Shown here piece after piece: positions 26,024 to 34,332 of a stretch of DNA of 64,000 bases. A model generated the notes under the pieces. It was not told where the DNA came from and made no database searches. It worked only from the letters and a program-made list of their open reading frames with translations. Each line of letters begins with the position of its first letter. Positions within the stretch are counted from its first letter, which is position 1. Origin of the DNA: UBA2330 sp049293015 (lineage in GTDB: Bacteria > Bacteroidota > Ignavibacteria > Tepidaquicellales > Tepidaquicellaceae); NCBI GenBank assembly GCA_049293015.1, contig JBATSB010000203.1, positions 3,839 through 67,838 of the forward strand. The letters are read 5' to 3'. The position numbers and the translations under genes were made by a program.

Positions 26024-27355
26024 ATGAAACATTCAAATCAAATCGAATTAAAATTTAGCAGTGATTTAAAGAAACTGTTGTGTCTGATATTAATTTCATT
26101 CATATCAGTTTTAGCTTTTAAAGATTCATATTCACAGCTTAGTAATAAAGTAATTGAAATTGATTCAAGGGATTTCTTTTATTTCGACCCGCTTGTATTT
26201 TACAGTAAAGATGAAGGTAAAGCCAGATTAGACGTATATCTAGAGATACCATTAGAAAATCTTCAGTTCAAAAAAAATTATACCACTAAAAATTATGATG
26301 CAAGTATTACTTACAATATTAAGATCACAAATTCTTTTAATGAGATAGTGAGTAATGAAAATATTACAGACCTTGTATCTACTTCAAAAGCCGAGCAAAA
26401 GAATCTTGAATCCTCTTCAAAATATATTGTAAAAGAATTTTACTTAAATCCGGGAAATTACAATCTCGAAATTACAATAACGGATATTAACACAAAAAAA
26501 GAAAAGACGGAAAAGGGGAGTGTGGAAATTACAGATTTTGTACAAAAAGATATTTCCGCCAGTAATATAATGCTTGTCAGTAATGTAAAAGAGGAGAACG
26601 GTAAAAAAGTTATTACACCTCTTATTGCAAGAAACATAGGAAACCTGAAATCGATCTATTTATTTTTTGAAGTATATAATTCCAGTGATAAAGAAGTTGT
26701 TAATGATTTTACTTATACAATTACTGACAGTAAGGAAAATATATTGGAAAAGGATAATTTAGTTTACACTCTGAGTCCAGGAATCAATAAATATTTCGAA
26801 AAAGTTTCAACTTCCAATCTGATTTTTGGAGAATACACGATTGAATTAACTAATAACAGTACAGGTGAGATAGTCGCATATAAGGAATTCGAAAATAAAC
26901 TCAGCGGAATGCCTACTAATGTAAAAGATTTGAACATATTAATTGATCAGATGATCTACATTGCAAGCAGCGAAGAGATCACTAAGATTAAAAATTCTAA
27001 AACTCCGGAATTGAAAGAGAAAAATTTTGTCGAATTCTGGCGTGAAAAAGATCCTTCACCTTATACGACTAAGAATGAACTGATGGTGGAATATTATAAA
27101 AGAATTGGTGTAGCAAACGAAAGATATTCACATTATATAGACGGCTGGAAGACGGATATGGGTATGGTTTTTATTATTTTTGGAGAACCGAATAATATTG
27201 AAAGGCATCCGTTTAATGAAGGCGTAAAACCTTATGAGATCTGGGAATATTATAATGAAAATCAGCAATATATTTTTGTGGATGAAACAGGATTTGGCGA
27301 TTATAAGCTGACTATACCGATCTGGAATACAGATGCTAACAGGATCAGATATTAA
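26024..27355 (+). CDS. GWxTD domain-containing protein
   Basis: 443 residues. A basic N-terminus and hydrophobic segment ending AFKDSYSQ (residues 15-38) act as signal peptide. The middle part is rich in beta strands and resembles extracellular immunoglobulin-like folds. The C-terminal domain (about 310-443) contains GWKTDMGMVFIIFGEPN from residue 374, the GWxTD motif that names the family, followed by YEIWEYY and FVDETGFGDYKL. GWxTD proteins occur in Ignavibacteria, Acidobacteria and relatives; their function is unknown. It converges with the DUF58 gene, their stops being 20 bases apart. Confidence 0.88.
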   Translation: MKHSNQIELKFSSDLKKLLCLILISFISVLAFKDSYSQLSNKVIEIDSRDFFYFDPLVFYSKDEGKARLDVYLEIPLENLQFKKNYTTKNYDASITYNIKITNSFNEIVSNENITDLVSTSKAEQKNLESSSKYIVKEFYLNPGNYNLEITITDINTKKEKTEKGSVEITDFVQKDISASNIMLVSNVKEENGKKVITPLIARNIGNLKSIYLFFEVYNSSDKEVVNDFTYTITDSKENILEKDNLVYTLSPGINKYFEKVSTSNLIFGEYTIELTNNSTGEIVAYKEFENKLSGMPTNVKDLNILIDQMIYIASSEEITKIKNSKTPELKEKNFVEFWREKDPSPYTTKNELMVEYYKRIGVANERYSHYIDGWKTDMGMVFIIFGEPNNIERHPFNEGVKPYEIWEYYNENQQYIFVDETGFGDYKLTIPIWNTDANRIRY

Positions 27356-27374
27356 TTCTGAATTTTAAGAATTT

Positions 27375-28364
27375 TCAGACAAGTCTTTTTCTTTTGTTTA
27401 GATATCCAAGTAATGCGGTTTCAAAAGAAGTCGCTGTGGACATAGTAATATATTCTATATTATTTTTAATACATTCAGTTTTGTAATTCTGAATAAACTC
27501 CTGAATTGATTCTCTATAAATTTTCTGCATAGCGGCCGGCTGAGAATACATCTCTTCATTTGTTTCCATATCTTTTAATGTTACAGGACTGCCTTCCAGA
27601 AAATTTATTTCCATAGGATCCATTATCTGAAATATAATTACTTCATTTTTATTGTATCTGAAATGTTTAAGCGCATTTAATACATCTTTCTGTTCATCAA
27701 ACAGATCGCTGAACAAAATTACCAGACCTCTTTTCTTAACTTTATCGGCAATTTCATTCAGGCATTTAGCGGTTCCTGTTTGATTTAAAGATTTAATATT
27801 AGTTAACTCTTTTAATATTAATCTGAGATTAGCTTTTGTAGAATGAGGAGGAATATATGATCTAATCTCAGTATCATAAGTCGTAAGTGAAATTGCATCC
27901 CGCTGAAGCAGCATGAGATAAGCTAAGGAAGCTGCAAGATATGACGCATATTCAAGTTTTGTCAAATCAGATCCGGTTTGTAATTCTTCTCTATTTTCTT
28001 TAGAAAAATATTTTTTAAAAAATCCTTTTCTTAAATTATTTAATGATGAAGTATTTTCCGATTTGAAATCCATTGATCTGCTGATATCTAATAAAAGATA
28101 TGTCTTTAGATTGGTCTCTTCCTCAAATCTTTTTACATAATACCTTTCTGTCTTACCGAGGATTTTCCAGTCAATAAATTTCAGATCATCACCGGGCATG
28201 TACTGTCTGTGCTCTGCAAATTCAACGCTAAAGCCGTGGTATGGGGATTTATGAAGACCAGCAATAAACCCTTCCACTACCATCCGGGCTTTGAGTTCCA
28301 TATTCGAAAGCCGGGAAATAACGGAAGGGTCTAAATATTTTTTGTAATCAGTTGTTTCTGTCAA
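27375..28364 (-). CDS. DUF58 domain-containing protein
   Basis: 329 residues with the DUF58 signature: FAEHRQYMPGDDLKFIDWK and ERYYVKRFEEE, then a von Willebrand A-like fold starting LLLDISRSM with the metal-site residues D93, S95 and S97. DUF58 proteins are usually encoded with MoxR ATPases and Bat proteins and are thought to be part of chaperone-like or envelope stress systems; no MoxR gene is adjacent here. The start is TTG at 28364, which is the only start preserving the family's N-terminal helix. It is 21 bases downstream of a TPR lipoprotein on the same strand. Confidence 0.88.
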   Translation of the reverse strand: MTETTDYKKYLDPSVISRLSNMELKARMVVEGFIAGLHKSPYHGFSVEFAEHRQYMPGDDLKFIDWKILGKTERYYVKRFEEETNLKTYLLLDISRSMDFKSENTSSLNNLRKGFFKKYFSKENREELQTGSDLTKLEYASYLAASLAYLMLLQRDAISLTTYDTEIRSYIPPHSTKANLRLILKELTNIKSLNQTGTAKCLNEIADKVKKRGLVILFSDLFDEQKDVLNALKHFRYNKNEVIIFQIMDPMEINFLEGSPVTLKDMETNEEMYSQPAAMQKIYRESIQEFIQNYKTECIKNNIEYITMSTATSFETALLGYLNKRKRLV

Positions 28365-28385
28365 TAGTTAAATTTTAGAAGTTTA

Positions 28386-29054
28386 CTATTTCTGTGCAGG
28401 GTCTTTACCAATTTCTTCATCTACTTTAACATCCTTCTGAACTTTTTTCCCGGTTTCTTTAGTATCCGTTTCTAATTTCTCTAAATTGTTTTTTGAATCT
28501 TCACTGCCCGAAGTTCCTGTAGTGTCTGTACTTTTACCACTTTTACTTATACTTTCCTCAATTATCTCTTCAATGGATTTTCCGGATTTCAGAACTTCAA
28601 GCATAGTCCTTGCAGATTCACTCATCTTATCATTCTGATCTTTATCTTCAGGATATTTGTCAAGGAACGCCTGATAAGAATTTATTGCATTTGTTTTATC
28701 CTTCAAAGTCTCGTCATATATAAATGCTACCATGAATAAAGACTGCTTAGCTTCTTTAGTGTCAGGGAAATTTTTTGCAAGTTCCTGATAGGTCTTTATT
28801 CCTTCCTGAGGATTACTTAAATTGCTTATCTGGATCCCGGCGATCTCATTATAAGCATATATCGCCTGATCAGATTTAGGGTAGTTCTTTAAGAATTCTC
28901 TGTAATCAGCAATAGCTTCATCATACTTTTTTTCCTCAAGTTTTAACTTAGCATCCGCAAGATATTGTTCTTCTGTTTTTTTGTTGCCTGAGCATCCGTT
29001 TAAGATCATAACGGATAAGATCAGCATTATAAATTTAAAATTTAAATTTCGCAT
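28386..29054 (-). CDS. TPR lipoprotein, BamD/YfiO-like
   Basis: 222 residues with a lipoprotein signal ending LNGC (Cys at 21). Then come tetratricopeptide-like helices at about 30-150: EEKKYDEAIADYREFLKNYP, a second repeat around TYQELAKNFPDTKEA and a third around SYQAFLDKYPEDKDQ. The Y-x-x-F/L-x-x-x-Y/F-P pattern is that of BamD/YfiO outer-membrane lipoproteins. The last 60 residues are low-complexity Lys, Asp and Ser. A role as periplasmic scaffold, possibly in barrel assembly, is inferred. The Omp85 gene is nearby (30.9 kb) but not in the same operon. Confidence 0.8.
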   Translation of the reverse strand: MRNLNFKFIMLILSVMILNGCSGNKKTEEQYLADAKLKLEEKKYDEAIADYREFLKNYPKSDQAIYAYNEIAGIQISNLSNPQEGIKTYQELAKNFPDTKEAKQSLFMVAFIYDETLKDKTNAINSYQAFLDKYPEDKDQNDKMSESARTMLEVLKSGKSIEEIIEESISKSGKSTDTTGTSGSEDSKNNLEKLETDTKETGKKVQKDVKVDEEIGKDPAQK

Positions 29055-29125
29055 GTGTTTTATTAGTAATAATTAATTTTTTTAAAAAAATTTTATTAAT
29101 GTAGTTAAAACCAATTTAAAAATTA

Positions 29126-30523
29126 ATGAAAAAACTAAACTTAAATGAAAATTTCATTTGCAGGATCTGGGAAGATAAATCCAATTTTTCTGATCTGAAA
29201 ACAAATGACGGCAGAGATGTAGAAATAATTGATTACGGACATAGAAACAAAGACGCAGGTCCGGATTATACAAATGCAAAAATAAGATTAGACGGAAATA
29301 TTCTTTCAGGTTCGATCGAAATACACAGAACTACAAATGACTGGAAATTACACAAACATCAGGGAGACGGTAAATACAATGATGTCATCCTTCAGGTTGC
29401 GCTCTATGATGATCTCTTTTCAAAAGTCAAAAACCCAATAGTTGATCAGTTGCGTGAAATACCGACTGTTGTACTTTCTGAATTCCTCAGCAGATCAATT
29501 CACTGTATCTGGAAAGATATTATCAATAAACCATCTGAATCATTCAGACTTCCATGTTATCCTAAAAGCAAAGAAATTATTTATGAAGAAAAAATTTCTT
29601 TCATAAAAGAACTTGGTCTGGTCAGACTAAAACATAAGTCCAAAAAATTCAAGCTCAGAAAAGAGGAATTAAAAAGGCATAAGCATTCCGATATTTCTGA
29701 GAAACATGTTCTGTTTGAATATTTATGTGAAGCACTTGGATATTCAAAAAATAAAGAACAGTTTATTACTCTTTCAAGGAAGATCGATATTGAAAAGATC
29801 AGTAAGCTGAACTTTGACAGACAGCAGACAGATGCATTGATATTTGGTCTGTCGGGATTTCTTTCCGATCTGAAAATTGAAGATGAATATTCCGAAGATT
29901 TGTTCAGTAACTGGATCAGTATAAGGGGAGAGATAAAAAAAGAAGAGATGATAAGATCGGAGTGGAATTTCTTTCGTTTAAGACCTCCGAATTTTCCTAC
30001 TTTAAGACTAGCATATGCTTCAGGATTACTCTACGAAATTTTAGATAACAGATTTACTGAAAGACTGATTATGGAATTTGAAGAAAGCACTGACATTTTG
30101 AAAAGTATGAATAAACTGTTTTCAATGGTAATTATTTCTCCTTACTGGAAATGTCATTACAATTTCGGGAAGAAATCAAAATCAGAAAATAAAGGAATCG
30201 GATCTGACAGAATAAAAGATATTATATCTAATGTGGTCTTTCCATTTATGTATCAAAAAGCTGAAGATACCGGAAGTGAGAATTTGAAAAACAAAGTCGA
30301 ATATTTTTTCAAAAACAATAAACAGAAATCTCCCTCAAATGAGATATCAAAAGTCATGCAGGATCAGCTTGCAGTGAATGCAATTAATCCGGCTACAGAA
30401 CAAGGACTGATTTTTTTGCATAAATTTTTTTGTATAAAGGGAAAATGTGAAGAGTGTAAAATAGGAAGATCAGTATTCGAAGAAGATAGTGTACATGAGC
30501 CTCTCAGGATAATTATTTATTGA
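29126..30523 (+). CDS. DUF2851 family protein
   Basis: 465 residues. The family hallmarks are at the start: RNKDAGPDYTNAKIRLDG, then SGSIEIHRTTNDWKLHKH and YNDVILQVALYDD, which look nuclease-like because of the GPD...EIH pattern but have no proven activity. The C-terminus has a cysteine set (CIKGKCEECKIGR) that may bind metal. DUF2851 proteins are widespread in Bacteroidota and Chlorobiota as cytosolic proteins of unknown function. The gene diverges from the TPR lipoprotein, with a 71-base gap. Confidence 0.85.
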   Translation: MKKLNLNENFICRIWEDKSNFSDLKTNDGRDVEIIDYGHRNKDAGPDYTNAKIRLDGNILSGSIEIHRTTNDWKLHKHQGDGKYNDVILQVALYDDLFSKVKNPIVDQLREIPTVVLSEFLSRSIHCIWKDIINKPSESFRLPCYPKSKEIIYEEKISFIKELGLVRLKHKSKKFKLRKEELKRHKHSDISEKHVLFEYLCEALGYSKNKEQFITLSRKIDIEKISKLNFDRQQTDALIFGLSGFLSDLKIEDEYSEDLFSNWISIRGEIKKEEMIRSEWNFFRLRPPNFPTLRLAYASGLLYEILDNRFTERLIMEFEESTDILKSMNKLFSMVIISPYWKCHYNFGKKSKSENKGIGSDRIKDIISNVVFPFMYQKAEDTGSENLKNKVEYFFKNNKQKSPSNEISKVMQDQLAVNAINPATEQGLIFLHKFFCIKGKCEECKIGRSVFEEDSVHEPLRIIIY

Positions 30524-30647
30524 CTTAAGATATATCTGTTGAAATTTTTTTAAGGAATGCAATTGAAAGAACTTTAACAAAACAGAGTAATATTATTAAA
30601 AAATACATTTCCAATTTTTTATCTAGTCTAAAAAATATTAATTTTGC

Positions 30648-30939
30648 TCCGAGTCTCGAAGGCTTAAAGGATTCAAATTTTAGTTTAAACAGGATTTAAA
30701 TTCCCAACTCTTGTGGCGAAATGTTTTTTTTTATTATTTAGTGCAAATAGATATCTCGCTTCTTGAAAGATTTTGTCAAAAGTAAGAAAACAAGCTCTTT
30801 ATAAAAAAAATCATAAATGATTCTGAGCAAATTTTAGATTTCCCTAATCGAAAAATTGAAAATGTGCAGTGTTTTGAGACAGACTCTTGAGGGAGTAAAT
30901 GTATTTGTTTTTAATCTTAGAGTCTTCGAGACTTAGAGG
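30648..30939. repeat. Two short octanucleotide arrays in a convergent intergenic region
   Basis: Units TCCGAGTC, TCGAAGGC, TTAAAGGA, TTCAAATT at 30648-30679, and CTTAGAGT, CTTCGAGA, CTTAGAGG at 30916-30939, belong to the same family as the arrays at 17.2 and 24.4 kb. Here both arrays have the same orientation, so they look like a degenerate pair. The second ends four bases before the stop codon of the Omp85 gene. The rest of the 420-base gap (30524-30943) shows no gene. Confidence 0.65.
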
Positions 30940-30943
30940 CATA

Positions 30944-32713
30944 TCAAAAATCATTTATCAAACCAAAATTAATTATACCGTCAAGAATGCTGTCACCTTT
31001 ACCGAGTCCATAACCGACTCCGATGACACCGAGACCGGTCTCAAGTCTGATGCCCAGACCATAACCATACAGGAATCCGCTTTGCTCGGGATAATTATTT
31101 ATTTCATCATATGGTCTGAAATAATATCCGGCGTCAAAGAAACTAAACAGGAAACCTTTTCTGGAAACTGAATAACGAACTTCGAAATTTTCTGAAACAA
31201 GACGTGAAGCGAGAAACTGATCAGGTCTGTAACCACGGATGAAATTTAATCCTCCGATCCTGAAATAATCTGACTCTTCCAGCTTTTCAGATCTGACTTC
31301 ACCTCCGAAGATATCCAAAAGAGTTGTAAGTCGGGGAATGATGGAGTAGTAATATTCTATATTAATATAGTATCTCTGAATGGAATAAAAATCCTGATAG
31401 CCATATTGCTGAAGCTGAGCTGCGTTGAATATTTTTTTACTTCCGTAGGAATAAAAAGTATTATAATTAAATCCTTTTGTCGGAATAAAAATATTATCCC
31501 TGTTATCATAATTTAACTGAATACCTGACGAAAGTATTCTGGAGTCAGCAATCACAATAGTATTATTAGGATTGTCTGATGGAATAACCCTTTCATATCC
31601 GCCTACAAGAGAAATGGTAAAGTCTTCCGAAAAAAGAAAATCACCTTTTAGATCTAGATTTCTTTTAGTATAAGTGCTGTCCTGTATTCTTTGCAGAAAC
31701 CCGAGATTTAGATTCAAAGGAAGATCAAAAAAATACGGCTCGAAATATCTGAATGCAAGTTCCTGAGTCTCTTTTACTTCCTGAAAATATTTAGCTTCAA
31801 TTTTTCTTGCGGTACCGAATAGATTTCTGAATGAAATATTAACAAGACCTGTAAGATATCCTTCTGATACTCCTTCGACGGGAGGTACGTATCCAAGAAT
31901 TCCGTCAAATGTATTTGTATTTCCCTCCGTCACTTCAATGAGCAGACCTGATTCGTCTTTGCCTTTTATAGAATAAACTTTCGGGTCAGCAACAAATTCA
32001 AATATATTTAAACGATCGAGTTTCTCCTTCATATTTAAAAGTGATTCAGTATCAACTGTCCTGTTTTCATCCAGATTTAGCTCACGGGTTATCACGTAAT
32101 CTTTTGTAGTTTCATTTCCTTTTATCCTAACCTGATCGATCGTGATTCTGGTATTTTCAATTACATTAAGTTCTATTTTTATCTTATCTTTTTCCGGTTC
32201 ACCGGTTTTGTAAATTGAAATGTCATCAACTGTGATCCTGGCAAATGGTAATCCGGATTTTTCATAAGTTTTCAGCAGTGCAGCAATATCACGGTTTAGT
32301 TTAGCATCACTAAGATTATCTCCTACTTTAGTCTCAAATTTCGAAAGGATCTTTTCAGTTGAAATGGATTTATTTCCTGTAATATTTATTTTACCTATAT
32401 CAATAACTTCACCTTCAGCAATATCTATAGTAATTTCTGCAAAAGCTGAATCATCAGAGAATTTTAGCGGCTCTCCAACAAATTTCATATAAAGATATCC
32501 GTTAATTTTATACCTGTCTCTTATTGTCTTAAGATCAAGCATAAACTGATCAATGCTCAGCGGAGTGTTTTTTCTTGTTACCATCATACTAGAAATTTCA
32601 GTTCGAGTCAGGTAATCATTTCCTGTTATGGTAATGCTTTCAACATTGACCTGTGAAAAGATCTGTGAAGTAAATAAAATTAAAAAAACAGAGATAATTA
32701 TAATGCGGACCAT
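30944..32713 (-). CDS. Omp85-family (BamA/TamA-like) outer-membrane protein
   Basis: 589 residues: signal peptide 1-20, then about three POTRA domains (beta-alpha-alpha-beta-beta units at about 23-100, 100-190 and 190-265), then a 16-strand barrel. The conserved barrel-lid motif appears as FIRGYRPDQF, the (V/I)RG(F/Y) motif of Omp85 proteins, near residue 495. It is shorter than BamA (five POTRAs, about 800 residues) and thus may be a TamA-like or accessory insertase. POTRA domains contact periplasmic partners such as lipoproteins. The ATG start at 32713 precedes a normal signal peptide. Confidence 0.88.
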   Translation of the reverse strand: MVRIIIISVFLILFTSQIFSQVNVESITITGNDYLTRTEISSMMVTRKNTPLSIDQFMLDLKTIRDRYKINGYLYMKFVGEPLKFSDDSAFAEITIDIAEGEVIDIGKINITGNKSISTEKILSKFETKVGDNLSDAKLNRDIAALLKTYEKSGLPFARITVDDISIYKTGEPEKDKIKIELNVIENTRITIDQVRIKGNETTKDYVITRELNLDENRTVDTESLLNMKEKLDRLNIFEFVADPKVYSIKGKDESGLLIEVTEGNTNTFDGILGYVPPVEGVSEGYLTGLVNISFRNLFGTARKIEAKYFQEVKETQELAFRYFEPYFFDLPLNLNLGFLQRIQDSTYTKRNLDLKGDFLFSEDFTISLVGGYERVIPSDNPNNTIVIADSRILSSGIQLNYDNRDNIFIPTKGFNYNTFYSYGSKKIFNAAQLQQYGYQDFYSIQRYYINIEYYYSIIPRLTTLLDIFGGEVRSEKLEESDYFRIGGLNFIRGYRPDQFLASRLVSENFEVRYSVSRKGFLFSFFDAGYYFRPYDEINNYPEQSGFLYGYGLGIRLETGLGVIGVGYGLGKGDSILDGIINFGLINDF

Positions 32714-33396
32714 AGGATAAAACTAATTCAACTGAATTAAATATAAAATGTATTTTTAAAATTCAAATATATCTGACTATTTTAGGATTAGCGGAGATGT
32801 CAAGGATTTTAAACTGCAGAACACTATTAAACAAAATTAAATTAGGATTAATGGATGATTAAGATCTGTTTCTTTTACCAAACTTAATTTTTCTATAAAT
32901 CTGCTTTATATATTATTAGTATAGGTATTCAGACAGAATATTTTTTTTACACCAAATACTTAGATTTTCATATCAGTATTTTAAATCAGTATGTAATTTA
33001 AAAAATCTTTAAACTGAAAAAAATTGGAATTGTGTTAAATATAAAAAAGTATTCTACTTTCCTGAAGTTATCTCGAATCTTCATTTTAGTTTTGAAAAGT
33101 TTTAGATATCTAATGGCAGATTTTTAAATTTGTCTCTTAAAAATACATTGAAAATTTGCATTAATTTAGCGACTTTGTGTGTCATTCAGAAAAAGGTTGA
33201 GTTTATTTCTGAATTTTTGAAATAATTAAAAGCAATTTCGAACAAACCGCATTTCTTTACCTCTAAGGTTATTCGTTATTATCTTTATTTAAACGGACAT
33301 TTCAATGGAAATAAGAAATTCAATTAATGAATTGTCTGAATTATTTCTTTATTTTAAAAAATATTTATAAAAACTGATAACGTCAATTGTTGAGTA
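32714..33396. other. 683-base gene-free region upstream of cmk
   Basis: AT-rich DNA between the divergent Omp85 and cmk genes. It should contain both promoters. A 21-codon frame at 33305-33370 exists but has no support. No tRNA, hairpin or tandem array stands out. Confidence 0.55.
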
Positions 33397-34053
33397 ATGG
33401 ATAAAGTTGTAGTAGCGTTAGATGGACCCTCGGGAACGGGGAAGAGTACAACGGCAAGAATACTGGCAGAGAAACTGAATTATTTATATATAGACAGCGG
33501 AGCAATGTACAGGGCAATTACTTTTGAATTACTAAAAAAAGGTATCAAGCCGAATGATACAAAAAAGATAGTTGAAATTACCAGCAAAGCTGACATAAAA
33601 TTTGAAGGCGAAGAAGTTTTTCTTAACGGTAAAAATATTACAAAAGAGATAAGGTCGCTTGATGTAACAAGCAAGGTCAGCAGTGTAAGTTCAATAAAAG
33701 ATGTAAGAAAAATTCTCGTAAGCAAACAACGTGATTATGCAAAATCTAATGATGTTGTCATGGACGGGAGAGACATTGGTACAGTTGTTTTCCCAAATGC
33801 AAAATTTAAATTTTTTCTTGTCTGTGATCTAAAGACGAGAGCTGCAAGAAGGAGACAGGATTTTATGGAACATGGAATGAAGCTGCCAATTGAAAAAATA
33901 ATGGCTGAGCTTAAGAAGAGAGATTCTGTTGACAGCTCAAGAAAAGAAAGTCCTTTAAAAAAAGCCAAAGATGCGGTAGAGGTGAATACAACAAACATGA
34001 TTATAGAAGAGCAGGTAAATTATCTGTTCAGAATTGTAAGTGGTTTGGATTAA
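33397..34053 (+). CDS. cmk: Cytidylate kinase
   Basis: Cmk phosphorylates CMP and dCMP with ATP for nucleotide recycling. The P-loop is GPSGTGKST at residues 10-18; MDGRDIGTVVFPNA carries the substrate-binding Asp-Gly-Arg-Asp; RAARRRQDF is in the lid. Length 218 residues is typical. The cmk-rpsA gene order, conserved in many bacteria, is kept, although separated here by 279 bases containing two palindromes. Confidence 0.95.
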   Translation: MDKVVVALDGPSGTGKSTTARILAEKLNYLYIDSGAMYRAITFELLKKGIKPNDTKKIVEITSKADIKFEGEEVFLNGKNITKEIRSLDVTSKVSSVSSIKDVRKILVSKQRDYAKSNDVVMDGRDIGTVVFPNAKFKFFLVCDLKTRAARRRQDFMEHGMKLPIEKIMAELKKRDSVDSSRKESPLKKAKDAVEVNTTNMIIEEQVNYLFRIVSGLD

Positions 34054-34115
34054 AGATTAAAACTGAAGAAACGCTTTATTACTTTTGTACGGAATTCTTT
34101 TCAAAGAACTTTTGC

Positions 34116-34163
34116 GAAACGGAGTTTCAATTGAAAATTGCATTTCCAAACAGAGTTTGGAAA
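34116..34163. repeat. Two palindromes in the cmk-rpsA spacer
   Basis: GAAAC-GGA-GTTTC (34116-34128) and, 14 bases on, TTTCCAAAC-AGA-GTTTGGAAA (34143-34163), a perfect 9-bp stem with a 3-base loop. They share the GTTT core and look like copies of a REP-type palindrome. They could also shape the rpsA leader transcript. Confidence 0.6.
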
Positions 34164-34332
34164 CAAGCATCATCCGGTTTGAAATAAATATCGGTATTTG
34201 CGTAACTTCAGATTTGAAATAGATTATTGAAAATATTTATAATAAAGCCCCTTGGGGAATTAATTAATTAAACAAACTGATACTGTAATAATTAAAAACA
34301 GTAAAAGTTAAAATGGCATACAAAAGCTAATT

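Noticed and set aside
33305..33370. 21-codon frame upstream of cmk
   Set aside because: Too short, no ribosome binding site, no similarity seen; expected by chance in AT-rich DNA.
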